The notes: generated by a model from the letters alone, not told the origin. A stretch of DNA of 64,000 bases from DUQW01 sp050953805 (GCA_050953805.1 JBMNNE010000002.1:372001-436000); one strand, 5' to 3'; positions 25,654-35,529 are shown, counted from the stretch's first letter. Translations and numbers: made by a program.

Positions 25654-26598
25654 ATGCAGATTAAGAAAGACAAACAATTTAAAAATAAAATGGTTGCTGA
25701 TAGTATCGTAAGATATGTTTTTTTAGTTATAGCGATTTTATCGGCATCAACAATTATTATTACCGCTGTATTTATTTTTATTAAAGGAATTTCTCCTTTT
25801 ATTAATAATTACCGGGTAACGCATAATGGAACAACTCGAAGCTATAAAGTTAATTTTCTAACTTTTATTAGTGGTACTAGTTGGTTTAATCCACCTAATA
25901 ACTACGGAGTAGGGTTCATTATCATTAATACTTTATACGTTGTCTTGTGGGCAGTTCTAATTGCAGTACCTATCTCAGTTTTAACTGCACTATTTGTAAC
26001 AAAAATTGCCCCAAAGCCAATCAGTGTATCAGTTACATATGTTATTGAAATATTAGCTTCAATTCCGTCAATTATTTATGGGTTATTCGGAATGGGAGTT
26101 ATAACTAGATTTGTCAAATGGTTATCAGAGTTATTTGGTTACCAAAGTGCTGGAGGACTGTCAATGCTAGCAGCGGCATTAGTATTAGCGATAATGATTA
26201 TTCCAACAATTACTTTATTATCAATTACAGCAATTAATGCTGTACCTGACGATCAAATTCATGCATCTTTAGCTTTAGGAGCAAGTCCAACTCAAACTAA
26301 TTTTAAAATTGTTTTAAGAGGAGCTAAAAGCGGGATTTTTTCAGGAATTATTTTAGGTGTTGGCCGTGCTTTAGGGGAAGCAACCGCAGTGTCTATGGTA
26401 GCAGGAAATGCTGGGAGCGGACCCAATTTTAATCCATTCGGATTAACAAGAACTTTAACATCGACAATGTTAATGGGAATTAAAGAAACTACAGGATTAG
26501 ATTACGATATTAGATTTAGTGTTGGATTAGTGTTAATCGTCATTATTTTAGTTAGTAATGCTGTCTTAAATTTAGTGAAAAGGAAGGTGGCTCAATAA
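25654..26598 (+). CDS. pstC: phosphate ABC transporter permease PstC
   Basis: One of the two membrane subunits of the Pst phosphate importer. The 314-residue protein has about six membrane helices, the periplasmic-type loop after helix 1 ('LTFISGTSWFNPPNNYGVGF') and the conserved 'EILASIPSIIYGLFGMGVI' and 'HASLALGASPTQTNFKIVLR' blocks; the latter is the EAA coupling region that contacts PstB. It overlaps the pstA start by 1 bp (TAATG). Nothing unusual apart from being in a permuted-PstS system. Confidence 0.95.
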   Translation: MQIKKDKQFKNKMVADSIVRYVFLVIAILSASTIIITAVFIFIKGISPFINNYRVTHNGTTRSYKVNFLTFISGTSWFNPPNNYGVGFIIINTLYVVLWAVLIAVPISVLTALFVTKIAPKPISVSVTYVIEILASIPSIIYGLFGMGVITRFVKWLSELFGYQSAGGLSMLAAALVLAIMIIPTITLLSITAINAVPDDQIHASLALGASPTQTNFKIVLRGAKSGIFSGIILGVGRALGEATAVSMVAGNAGSGPNFNPFGLTRTLTSTMLMGIKETTGLDYDIRFSVGLVLIVIILVSNAVLNLVKRKVAQ

Positions 26599-27899
26599 TG
26601 GAAAACAATATTGAAGTGATCAATAAAAATGAACCACTAACTAAAAAACGAAAATTAAAAGACGCTTTCGCTAATTCATTTACTTTCTTATCTTCAACTT
26701 TTGGATTTATAATATTAGGGGCTTTATTAATCTTTATTATTTCAAATGGGGTTAAATTATTAAAGCCAGATTTAATTGTTAGTGATTACCATCCTCAAAC
26801 ATATACGGTTAAAACTGAAGAGGGAGAAACCCATTCATTAGGGGGGTATCAATATCGAGCTAAAGACAAAGAATATTTTTCACCGCAATGGGGGATTGCG
26901 GTCAAAGAAAAAGCGAACCGTGAAGGCGGAATTGATGTAATTATCACTCATCTTGATAAAAATTCACCAATTAAAAACTTAGTTCAAGTAGCAACCAAAG
27001 AAAAGGACTTAGTTAAAGTTGGACAAGCAATTGATAGTGTTACTTTTGTTGATGATAATGGAGATTATATTCTAGTATCAGCTAGAGAAGGTGCCGAAAC
27101 AATTATTAATGGTTTCAATAAAGGAGAGTCAGTTTTACAGTTCCAATCATCAGTGGGTGGTGGCGGAATTAGAGGATCGCTTTTAACAACATTGTTATTA
27201 ATTGTTTTAACACTAATAATCGCATTACCAATCGGAATTATTAGTGCGATATATTTACATGAATATGCACCACAAAATAAGTTTACGGATATTATTAGAA
27301 GTTTAATTGATATGACTAACGGAATTCCTTCAATTATCTTCGGGTTTGTTGGAGCAATTGTCTTTATTCCAATTATGAATGGAGTAATTGGCTCTCAAGG
27401 AGGAAGTATTGCTAGTGGGGCTTTAACCTTAACAATAATTTTACTTCCAACAATTATTAAAACAACCGAAGAATCACTTAAAACAATTCCGGTTAGTTAT
27501 CGTCAAGCTTCACTTGCATTAGGAGCAAGTCAAACGCAAACGGTATTTAAAGTGGTTCTACCAAATGCAATTGGCGGATTATTAACCGCCACCTTACTTT
27601 CAATTGGAAGAATCATTGGTGAAAGTGCGGCTTTAATTTATGCAGTAGGAACTGTTATTAAAGATACCGTTGCTATTAATGAAAGATCAACTTCGCTTGC
27701 AGTTCATATTTGGTCGGTTATGGCCGGAGAAAATCCTAATTTTGAGTTAGCCAGCTCAATTGCTATTTTAATTTTATTAGTAGTATTTGTGTTAAATATT
27801 ACCGTTAAATTAATTTCTAAACGAGTTGATAAAACTAAAGTTAGAGTATTAAAGGAGAAAAAGAATGGAAAATCAAAAGTTAGAAGTGCCACAAATTAA
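26598..27899 (+). CDS. pstA: phosphate ABC transporter permease PstA with inserted PDZ-like domain
   Basis: Second membrane subunit of the Pst importer. The permease core is normal: 'DMTNGIPSIIFGFVGAIVF' and the EAA loop 'YRQASLALGASQTQTVFKVV'. At 433 residues it is ~140 longer than typical PstA. The excess lies between membrane helix 1 (about 33-50) and the next helix (about 192): residues 96-183 read like a PDZ fold, with 'WGIAVKE', 'DVIITHLDKNSPI', 'LVKVGQAIDSV' and 'AETIINGFNKGESVLQF' in the order of PDZ strands and helices. This part should face outside. It overlaps pstB by 35 bp. Confidence 0.93.
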   Translation: MENNIEVINKNEPLTKKRKLKDAFANSFTFLSSTFGFIILGALLIFIISNGVKLLKPDLIVSDYHPQTYTVKTEEGETHSLGGYQYRAKDKEYFSPQWGIAVKEKANREGGIDVIITHLDKNSPIKNLVQVATKEKDLVKVGQAIDSVTFVDDNGDYILVSAREGAETIINGFNKGESVLQFQSSVGGGGIRGSLLTTLLLIVLTLIIALPIGIISAIYLHEYAPQNKFTDIIRSLIDMTNGIPSIIFGFVGAIVFIPIMNGVIGSQGGSIASGALTLTIILLPTIIKTTEESLKTIPVSYRQASLALGASQTQTVFKVVLPNAIGGLLTATLLSIGRIIGESAALIYAVGTVIKDTVAINERSTSLAVHIWSVMAGENPNFELASSIAILILLVVFVLNITVKLISKRVDKTKVRVLKEKKNGKSKVRSATN

Positions 27900-28671
27900 A
27901 TTATATAATCACTTAAAAGATCCAGAAATTACTTTTGAAATTAAAAATTTATCAATTAGTTATGGTGAAAAAGAAGTATTACATAATGTTAATTTAAATA
28001 TACATGAAAAACACGTAACTGCTTTAATTGGTCCAAGTGGCTGTGGGAAATCAACATTGTTAAGAGCCTTTAATCGAATGAATGATTTGATTGAAGGTGC
28101 ATCAAGTACTGGCGAAATATTATTTCGCGGTCTTGACATTAACCAAACAAATCCGATAGAATTAAGGACGAGGGTAGGGATGGTTTTTCAATCACCGAAC
28201 CCCTTCCCAATGTCAATTTATGATAATGTTGCGTACGGACTTAGATGTAACGGAATTAAGAAGAAAAAAATATTAGACGAAATAGTTGTTACTTCATTAA
28301 AAAAAGCTGGATTATATGAAGAAGTAAAAGATCGATTAAAAGATAACGCTTTAGGTTTATCAGGTGGACAACAACAAAGATTATGTATTGCTAGATGTAT
28401 TGCGATGCAACCAGAAGTTATCTTAATGGATGAACCAACAAGCGCACTTGATCCAATCGCAACCCAAGTAATTGAAGACTTAATTATGGAGTTAAAAGAA
28501 GAATTTACGATCGTTATTGTTACTCACAATATGCAACAAGCCGCGAGAATTAGCGACTATACAGCATTTTTCTTATTAGGGGATTTGATTGAAGTTAATC
28601 ATACTGATGAATTTTTCACTAATCCAAAACATAAAGAAACAGAATCTTATATTACCGGAAGATTTGGGTAA
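27865..28671 (+). CDS. pstB: phosphate ABC transporter ATP-binding protein PstB
   Basis: ATPase driving phosphate import. Walker A 'GPSGCGKST', the Q-loop 'VGMVFQSPNPFPMSIYDNV', signature 'LSGGQQQR' and Walker B 'VILMDEPTSALDP' are all present; 'PNPFPMSIYDNVAYG' is specific to PstB. Length 268 residues. The ATG at 27865 with an AAAGGAG ribosome-binding site lies inside the pstA 3' end, giving translational coupling. Followed after 13 bp by phoU. Confidence 0.97.
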   Translation: MENQKLEVPQIKLYNHLKDPEITFEIKNLSISYGEKEVLHNVNLNIHEKHVTALIGPSGCGKSTLLRAFNRMNDLIEGASSTGEILFRGLDINQTNPIELRTRVGMVFQSPNPFPMSIYDNVAYGLRCNGIKKKKILDEIVVTSLKKAGLYEEVKDRLKDNALGLSGGQQQRLCIARCIAMQPEVILMDEPTSALDPIATQVIEDLIMELKEEFTIVIVTHNMQQAARISDYTAFFLLGDLIEVNHTDEFFTNPKHKETESYITGRFG

Positions 28672-28684
28672 TTAAGGAGGACTT

Positions 28685-29317
28685 ATGAAACCGATAGATA
28701 AAAGATTAAATTATTTAAAAGAAATGTTACTTAAAATGAGTGATATTGTTATTGAAAATCTAACAATGTCGTTAAATGTTTATAGAACATCTCAAGATAA
28801 CATTTATATTAATGATGATGTCGTTAATCAATATGAAAGATTGATTGAAGAAATATGCATCGATATTTTAATTAGAGAGAAATTATTTGCCAGTGATTTA
28901 CGTGAAGTTGTTGGTATTTTACGTTTTGTTGCCGACTTAGAAAGAATCGGTGACCATGCAGAAGATATTATGACTTATAATATTAAGTTAAAACCAAATT
29001 CACCTTCGGTTCTTAAAGATATTAATGTGATGGCTGACAAAGCGATCTCTTTAATTAAGGAGGCAGTTGATGCGTTTATTAAAAAAGACGCAGATAAAGC
29101 TGAAAAAATAATCGCCGATGACGATATAGTTGATAATTTATTTTTAAAAATTGTTAGTGGTTTATCAGAGTTAGAAGTTAAAAATAAAGATACTCAAAAA
29201 GCAATATTATACACTTCTTATATAGTCAAATATTTAGAAAGAATTGCCGATCACGCGGTAAATATTGCAGAATGGGTGATATACATTGTTCAAGGTATTT
29301 ATCGACAAGGGAGGTAG
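28685..29317 (+). CDS. phoU: phosphate transport regulator PhoU
   Basis: Peripheral protein linking Pst transport state to the PhoR kinase and repressing both when phosphate is plentiful. Two repeated three-helix bundles are seen, each with the metal-binding E/DxxxD pattern: 'FVADLERIGDHAEDI' and 'YIVKYLERIADHAVNIAEW'. The 210-residue length is normal. It sits between pstB and the two-component genes with a strong AGGAGG ribosome-binding site, the usual place for it. Confidence 0.95.
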   Translation: MKPIDKRLNYLKEMLLKMSDIVIENLTMSLNVYRTSQDNIYINDDVVNQYERLIEEICIDILIREKLFASDLREVVGILRFVADLERIGDHAEDIMTYNIKLKPNSPSVLKDINVMADKAISLIKEAVDAFIKKDADKAEKIIADDDIVDNLFLKIVSGLSELEVKNKDTQKAILYTSYIVKYLERIADHAVNIAEWVIYIVQGIYRQGR

Positions 29318-29323
29318 GGATTT

Positions 29324-29995
29324 ATGAAATATTTGATCTATTCAATTGAAGATGATATTGATATAGCCCACATTATTAACTTAACCCTTTCAAAACAAGG
29401 ATATACTGTTGAAACTTTTTACGATGGAGAATCTTTTTTTAAAAGATTTAAAGAACAAAAACCAAATATGATTTTACTTGATATGATGTTACCTGGTATT
29501 TCAGGAGGAGACATATTAAAACAAATCAGAAGCGATCAAGCGAATGACGCCATTGAAATCATTATTATTTCCGCAAATAATATGATTATTGATAAAGTTG
29601 AGGGTTTAGATCTGGGAGCCGATGATTATATTGAAAAACCATTCAATATCTTAGAATTGATGTCAAGAGTTAATGCTAAAGTTAGAAGATATCATAAAAA
29701 TAGAATTATTAAAATTGCTGATATTACACTTGATTTAGACAGTATCTCTTGCTATAAAGGTGAGCAATATATTGAATTAACCAACCGCGAATTTGAAATA
29801 TTATCACTATTATTTGAAAATAGTGGTAAAGTAGTACCAAGAGATAAAATACTAGCAAAAATTTGGGATATCGATACCTTTGTTGAATCTAGAACTGTTG
29901 ATATGCATATTCGATCATTACGCAAAAAAATAGATCCTGATTCAAAGATTATTAGAACTGTTTATGGTGTTGGGTACAAGGTGGGAAATGAGTAA
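29324..29995 (+). CDS. phoP: PhoP-type response regulator (OmpR family)
   Basis: Phosphate-starvation response regulator. The receiver domain has the acidic pair E9/D10, phosphoacceptor D53 in 'ILLDMMLPG' and 'EKPF' lysine; the C-terminal winged helix contains 'LTNREFEILSLLFEN' and 'VDMHIRSLRKKI', typical of OmpR/PhoB. Length 223. Its location behind pst-phoU and the 11-bp Pho boxes upstream of pstS indicate it regulates this operon, probably including itself. It overlaps the kinase start by 8 bp. Confidence 0.93.
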   Translation: MKYLIYSIEDDIDIAHIINLTLSKQGYTVETFYDGESFFKRFKEQKPNMILLDMMLPGISGGDILKQIRSDQANDAIEIIIISANNMIIDKVEGLDLGADDYIEKPFNILELMSRVNAKVRRYHKNRIIKIADITLDLDSISCYKGEQYIELTNREFEILSLLFENSGKVVPRDKILAKIWDIDTFVESRTVDMHIRSLRKKIDPDSKIIRTVYGVGYKVGNE

Positions 29996-31058
29996 TTTTT
30001 TCAAAAAAAAATCAAATAGAAGTCTATTAGTTGATCGGATCGAAGAATTAGAAATTGAACGATCAAAATTAGAATACATTATCGATTCACTCCAACATGG
30101 ATTAATCGTTTTTAATGATAAAGGAGTAGTCCAAATTATTAATAAGTATGCCAAAAAACTATTTGATTTCAAATATGATGAAATTATAGGGAAATCACCA
30201 ATCTTTTTAACACGTGACATTAAATTTCAACAATTAATTGAAAAAGCAATTAAAACAAGAGAACAAATTCAAGAAGATGTTGTTATTAACAATAAAATAT
30301 ATCAAGCCAATTTTGATCCAATTTTAGCTACAAGCCCTAAGTTAGGAATTAATCAAGGGGTTGTTTTGACTTTAATTGATGTGACTGAAAATAGACAAAT
30401 TGCCCAAATGAAACGCGAATTTTTTGCTAATGCGTCACATGAATTAAAGTCTCCTCTAACAACCATTATTGGTTATCAACAACTAATGGTTGAGGGAATT
30501 ATCGATCCGGAAAATTCTTTAGAAACTCAAAATCGAATATTAAAAGAATCTCATCGGATGAATAAAATTATTACCGAAATGTTAGAACTTTCAAAATTAG
30601 AAAGTGAAGAACAACCATTATTTGAAAAAAATAACTTACTAGGCATCCTTTCGGAAATTTTAGTAAGTTATAATCAACAAATAACCGATAAAAACATCGA
30701 AGTTATTTTGAATATATCTGATTCATATCAAGAAATTAATAATATGCATGCCGATCAAATTATTCGAAATTTAATTGATAACGCCATTCATTATAATGAT
30801 TTTGGTGGTAAACTTATGATTGAATTAACCTCCAAACATTTAATTGTTGAAGATACCGGAATCGGAATTTCACCAGAGAACATAAATCGCATATTTGAGC
30901 GATTTTATAGAGTTGATAAATCAAGAAGTAAATCTGAAGGCGGTACTGGACTAGGACTTGCGATTGTTAAGCATGTGGCTAGTTTATATGACTTTGAAAT
31001 TGATGTTTCTAGTAAGCTCGGTATTGGCACTAAGATAAAAATTACATTTAAAAAATAA
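29988..31058 (+). CDS. phoR: PhoR-type sensor histidine kinase, no membrane segment
   Basis: Phosphorylates the adjacent response regulator. Numbered from the ATG at 29988 (MSNFF; AAGGTGG ribosome-binding site), residues ~20-135 form a short coiled coil and a PAS domain ('HGLIVFNDKGVVQIINKYA'), H151 in 'ASHELKSPL' is the phosphorylated histidine, and the ATPase domain has 'NLIDNAIHYND', 'VEDTGIGI' and 'GGTGLGLAIV'. Unlike PhoR of Bacillus or E. coli, there is no transmembrane helix or extracellular sensor. The signal therefore most likely comes through PhoU/PstB in the cytoplasm. Its stop directly abuts the convergent gene at 31059. Confidence 0.92.
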   Translation: MSNFFKKKSNRSLLVDRIEELEIERSKLEYIIDSLQHGLIVFNDKGVVQIINKYAKKLFDFKYDEIIGKSPIFLTRDIKFQQLIEKAIKTREQIQEDVVINNKIYQANFDPILATSPKLGINQGVVLTLIDVTENRQIAQMKREFFANASHELKSPLTTIIGYQQLMVEGIIDPENSLETQNRILKESHRMNKIITEMLELSKLESEEQPLFEKNNLLGILSEILVSYNQQITDKNIEVILNISDSYQEINNMHADQIIRNLIDNAIHYNDFGGKLMIELTSKHLIVEDTGIGISPENINRIFERFYRVDKSRSKSEGGTGLGLAIVKHVASLYDFEIDVSSKLGIGTKIKITFKK

Positions 31059-33284
31059 CTATCTAAAACTTAGCGATTCAACTGGTTTTTGATTGGCCGC
31101 CATTCTTGATGGAATAAACCCAGCAACAATCGCAACAAAAACTCCAAGGAATATTAAAAATAGCGTATGTGGCACTGTAATATAAGTAATATTTTTTATT
31201 CCGGCATAACGTTCGACAATCATATTTAATGGATAAGATAAAACATGAGTGGCAACGATACCAATTATTGAGGCTACTAATCCAATAATTATATTTTCAG
31301 TATTGAATGTCCTCCGGACATCTTTTTTTCTTGCACCTAAAGCACGCATGATCCCAATTTCATTAGTTCGTTCAACGACTGAACTATAAGTGATAATAGC
31401 AATCATCAACGATGCAACAATTAAACTAACTGTTGAAAATCCGATTAATCCAAAGGTAATAGTATTGATTAAACTTCGCGATATTTCGCCAAAAGTTTCT
31501 GATTCATCAATATAATAAATGTTATAAGGATCATCCGGACCAGCAAATCTTCTATTATAATTATTCAAGTAATTTTTAATCTCTATTTTAGCTTCATGAC
31601 CATTAGGATAAATATCAATGTAATCAACATCAAAAACAGTTTCAGGATAATTAAATTTTACATAATCAATTAATTGATTAGTATATCCAATTCCGCTATT
31701 GAATAAAACAAAAGTGCCGTTATCTTTAGGTCTAATAATTCCTGTAATTTTTAATTTAATAGCGTCTTCAGGTGTGAATGTTTTAGAACTATAATTTCCG
31801 GGAACATAATAAAGTTCTTTACCAATAACTTCATCAAAAGGAATTTCGTTATCTTGATTAAATTTCAATTTTAATCGACTGATAATGGTACTGTTGCTTT
31901 CGTTAAATTTATTAAGTGATAAAACGACACCGAAAGTTTTATTTTCAGGGTCATCGGCTGATTCTGGTCTATCTCCGGCAATAATATCATAGACCAAATC
32001 AAAAATATCACCATCAGGAAGCAAAGTAGATTTTAAAGTTTTTTGTGCACTTGGAGATAAGTGCCCGCCGGTATCATTTGATAGCGTAGAATAAGCTGTC
32101 TGGTTTTTATCATTAAGATACGGAACAACAATAGTAAATTTAGTTTTATATTTAATCGTCAAACCGGAAAATAACTCGTCTGAGTTTTCTTCATAATAGG
32201 TTTTAAGGTATTGTAGATATTCTTCGGTAATAATATTTTGTCTTTTATCTGTTGTTGGGACGTTATTATTTTCTGTATTGTTTTCTGGTTTTTCATTTTG
32301 TGAAAAATCAGGGAGATTAATTTCAGGAATATCTGGAACATCTGGAGCGATATAGTTACTTGAAATATTAATTGGGTAATGTCCTAAAATTTGAGAGTCA
32401 AATCGATCGATTTCGCGACTTGTTCCGTAGGACAAGGCGAGAGTTAAACCAAATCCGAGAATTCCAATAGAAGAGGCAAATGCTGTTAAAATTGAACGAC
32501 CGATTTTCGTTCTTAAATTTTTAATAGCTGATAAAAAAGTTGTTTTAAACGACATACCTGTTTTTTTAAGGTTGAAATTTTTAATTGGTTCATTATTTTC
32601 AGACGAATCATAAGGATTAGAATCTGAAACAACTTTTCCATCATTTAATTTAATAACTCTAGTAGCATATTGTTCAGCTAAATCGGGGTCATGAGTCACC
32701 ATAATTACTAATTTATTTTTAGCAATTTTCTTAATTAATTTTACAATTTGATGAGAAGTTTTTGAATCGACCGAACCTGTTGGTTCGTCAGCTAAAATAA
32801 TATCAGGATCATTAGATAATGCCCGAGCGATAGCGACTCTTTGACGCTGCCCAACCGATAATTGATTTGGTTTTTTATCAGCATGATCGCTTAATCCAAC
32901 TTTTTCAAGAAGTTCAAGAGCTTTAGTTTTGCGTTCTTTCTTTTTAATACCACTTAAAGTCATGCTCATTTCGATATTATCAATAACACTTAAGTGTTCA
33001 ATTAAGTTGTGAGTTTGGAAGATAAAACCTAAAGAAGCATTACGATATCGATCAAGTTCAATATCATTTAATTTAGAAAGTGGACTACCAGATAAAAAAA
33101 CATCTCCTGAATCTGGTCGATCTAGGGCACCAATTAAGTTTAAAAAAGTTGTTTTTCCACAACCAGAAGGACCAAGGATGGCAACAAACTCATCGTTTCT
33201 AAATTCAATTGATATATCATCAACGGCTTTAGTTACTAAATTACCAACGGTATAAGTTTTCTTTAAGTTTGTAATTTTTAACAC
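31059..33284 (-). CDS. ABC transporter ATPase-FtsX fusion, paralogue 1 (MacB-like)
   Basis: Single-chain ATPase-permease of the MacB/FtsX mechanotransmission type. Residues 1-225 are the ATPase: Walker A 'GPSGCGKTT' (38-46), signature 'LSVGQ' (142-146), Walker B 'IILADE'. One membrane helix follows (about 264-286), then a ~320-residue extracytoplasmic domain and three C-terminal helices of the FtsX domain with 'ERTNEIGIMRALGARKKDV'. 741 residues. The start is GTG with an AAGGAG site eight bases away; an ATG five bases upstream runs into a stop after three codons. Third of three tandem paralogues; substrate unknown (peptides, lipoproteins or envelope signalling are all possible for the family). 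Confidence 0.9.
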   Translation of the reverse strand: MLKITNLKKTYTVGNLVTKAVDDISIEFRNDEFVAILGPSGCGKTTFLNLIGALDRPDSGDVFLSGSPLSKLNDIELDRYRNASLGFIFQTHNLIEHLSVIDNIEMSMTLSGIKKKERKTKALELLEKVGLSDHADKKPNQLSVGQRQRVAIARALSNDPDIILADEPTGSVDSKTSHQIVKLIKKIAKNKLVIMVTHDPDLAEQYATRVIKLNDGKVVSDSNPYDSSENNEPIKNFNLKKTGMSFKTTFLSAIKNLRTKIGRSILTAFASSIGILGFGLTLALSYGTSREIDRFDSQILGHYPINISSNYIAPDVPDIPEINLPDFSQNEKPENNTENNNVPTTDKRQNIITEEYLQYLKTYYEENSDELFSGLTIKYKTKFTIVVPYLNDKNQTAYSTLSNDTGGHLSPSAQKTLKSTLLPDGDIFDLVYDIIAGDRPESADDPENKTFGVVLSLNKFNESNSTIISRLKLKFNQDNEIPFDEVIGKELYYVPGNYSSKTFTPEDAIKLKITGIIRPKDNGTFVLFNSGIGYTNQLIDYVKFNYPETVFDVDYIDIYPNGHEAKIEIKNYLNNYNRRFAGPDDPYNIYYIDESETFGEISRSLINTITFGLIGFSTVSLIVASLMIAIITYSSVVERTNEIGIMRALGARKKDVRRTFNTENIIIGLVASIIGIVATHVLSYPLNMIVERYAGIKNITYITVPHTLFLIFLGVFVAIVAGFIPSRMAANQKPVESLSFR

Positions 33285-33309
33285 AGCATAACTCCTTTCT
33301 CTTCTTAAA

Positions 33310-35529
33310 CTATTCGACCCTTAATGCTTCAACTGGGTCTTTTTTAGCGGCAAACCATGCCGGAACCGAGCCCGCAGTTAAAGCGACTCCAATGCTAAAT
33401 ATAACCATTAATATAGCAAATACCGGATGTAAACTTGCAATGTCACTAATATTTGAAGAGTTTTCTAAAATTATATTTAATGGAATTGTAAGAATATATG
33501 CAACAATTACGCCGAATACTCCGGCGAATAAACCAATAAAAAAGTTTTCTCCATTAAAGATTCGAGAAATATCTTTTTTTCTAGCTCCTAGAGCCCTCAT
33601 CAATCCAATTTCTTTAGTTCTTTCTATCACAGTAGTATAAGTTATGGTAGCAATCATAATTGAAGAAACAACTAAACTAATTGATGAAAAAGCGATTAAG
33701 ACTAAAGTTACCGCATTCACTATTGTTTGAGCATCAGTTACAAAGAGAGCGGAACGATCAAAATATTCAATAATATTGGGGTCATTTGGATCTGAAAAAC
33801 GATGATTATATGCATCTAAATATAGTTTAATTTCATTTTTTGAATTAAAATCAGCGGGATAGATATTAATATAATCAATACCTGAAATAATTTCAGGATG
33901 ATGAGTATCAACATACTCAACCAAATCACTAGTATATCCGAATCCACGATTAAAAATACTAAAATTATTATTTCGTTTTGGTCTAACTATTCCAGTAACA
34001 ACTAATTTAATCGCATCTTCCGGAACAAAAGTTTTCGAATTGTATTTTCCAGGATGAAACAAAAGTTCTTTTCCAATAAAATTTTCAATTGGAATGTTTT
34101 GATCTTCAGCTTGATAACCTAATGCAGTTAAAATATTAACTGCCAATCGATCATATGTGTTGACATAAAGTAAAATGCCAAAAGTTTTATTTTCGGGATC
34201 GTGAGTATTATCAGGCATTTCCCCAGCAATTAGATCATACAAATCATTTAAAACTGTTCCACTAGGAAGAAGAGTGAAGGCTCGGTTTCTTTGACTACCG
34301 GAAGTCATATTTTTTCCTGTTTCTTGAAAATAGGTTTTATAATAGAATTTATTGGTATTTTGATTCAAAGTGTAATGAAGAACTCTGTATGTCATTTTTG
34401 GTTTAATTGTTAATCCAGAAAACTTGTCTGGATTTTCATTCCAATAATCTTTCACATAATTAGCATATTCAGTTGTTACTAAGTTTGGTTTTTTTTCATC
34501 ACTAGAAGCAGAACTTTCAGTGCTACGAATAATTGCTTGTTTATCAGGGAACGGTTCAACATCTAAAAAATCAAGATTATATTGGCGTTCCAAATTAACA
34601 GTGTCAATCGAAATATTTATTGGATAATTTCCATTTGTTTCTCGCTGGAAATTTATGACTTCTCGGTTAACGCCACCAGCTAAAGCAATTATTAGTGAGA
34701 TTCCGATAATTCCAATAGATGAAGCGATCGCAGTAAAAAAAGATCTTCCCAATTTAGTCTTTAAATTTCTAAAAGCGATTGTTAAAGAAGCCTTAAATGA
34801 CATGGCAACTTTTTTAAGTTTTATTTTTTTATCAACTTTAGTTTTTTTAGTAGCATATGGATTGGAATCAGATATTATTTTTCCATCATTTAGTTTAACA
34901 ATTCTAGTTGCATATTTTTCAGCTAATTCAGTATCATGGGTTACCATAATTACTAACTTATCTTTAGCAATCTCTTTAATTAAGTCCATTATTTGAATTG
35001 CTGTTTTAGAGTCAACTGAACCGGTTGGTTCATCAGCTAAAATAATATCGGGATTTGTTGCTAGCGCTCTTGCAATAGCGATCCTTTGACTTTGACCAAC
35101 TGACAATTGATTTGGTTTTTTATAGGCATGTTCAGATAAACCCACTTTATCTAATAACTCTAAAGCTATTGCCCGACGCTTGTTTTTATTGGCGCCAGCT
35201 AAAGTCATCCCCATTTCAATATTTTCAACAGCATTTAGGTGCTCAATTAAGTTGTGAGTTTGAAAAATAAAACCGATCGAGTGATTGCGGTATCGATCAA
35301 GCTCTCTTTCATTAAAATTAGAAAGTTGATTCCCATATAGACTGATTTCGCCGAAATCCGGATGATCTAGTGCCCCTAACAAATTTAAAAAGGTTGTTTT
35401 TCCACAACCACTTGGGCCTAGAACAGCAACAAATTCAGTCTCTCTAAATTCAATTGACAAATTATTAACAGCCTTAGTAATTAAATTGCCAACAGTATAG
35501 GTTTTTTTCAAGTGTTTAACTTTTAGCAC
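33310..35529 (-). CDS. ABC transporter ATPase-FtsX fusion, paralogue 2 (MacB-like)
   Basis: 739-residue paralogue of its neighbours with the same layout: N-terminal ATPase (Walker A 'GPSGCGKTT', signature 'LSVGQSQRIAIA'), one membrane helix ('SSIGIIGISLIIALAGGV'), a large extracytoplasmic domain of low conservation, and the three-helix FtsX C terminus with 'ERTKEIGLMRALGARKKDI'. GTG start with AGAGG site. It is 25 bp upstream of paralogue 1, so the two share a transcript. Its own promoter region carries a long dyad. The ATPase and FtsX ends are much better conserved among the three than the extracellular parts, which suggests different ligands. Confidence 0.9.
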   Translation of the reverse strand: MLKVKHLKKTYTVGNLITKAVNNLSIEFRETEFVAVLGPSGCGKTTFLNLLGALDHPDFGEISLYGNQLSNFNERELDRYRNHSIGFIFQTHNLIEHLNAVENIEMGMTLAGANKNKRRAIALELLDKVGLSEHAYKKPNQLSVGQSQRIAIARALATNPDIILADEPTGSVDSKTAIQIMDLIKEIAKDKLVIMVTHDTELAEKYATRIVKLNDGKIISDSNPYATKKTKVDKKIKLKKVAMSFKASLTIAFRNLKTKLGRSFFTAIASSIGIIGISLIIALAGGVNREVINFQRETNGNYPINISIDTVNLERQYNLDFLDVEPFPDKQAIIRSTESSASSDEKKPNLVTTEYANYVKDYWNENPDKFSGLTIKPKMTYRVLHYTLNQNTNKFYYKTYFQETGKNMTSGSQRNRAFTLLPSGTVLNDLYDLIAGEMPDNTHDPENKTFGILLYVNTYDRLAVNILTALGYQAEDQNIPIENFIGKELLFHPGKYNSKTFVPEDAIKLVVTGIVRPKRNNNFSIFNRGFGYTSDLVEYVDTHHPEIISGIDYINIYPADFNSKNEIKLYLDAYNHRFSDPNDPNIIEYFDRSALFVTDAQTIVNAVTLVLIAFSSISLVVSSIMIATITYTTVIERTKEIGLMRALGARKKDISRIFNGENFFIGLFAGVFGVIVAYILTIPLNIILENSSNISDIASLHPVFAILMVIFSIGVALTAGSVPAWFAAKKDPVEALRVE

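Noticed and set aside
32159..32341. Possible frameshift in ABC-FtsX paralogue 1
   Set aside because: The short overlapping frame is incidental; the main frame runs unbroken from GTG to stop with all domains intact.
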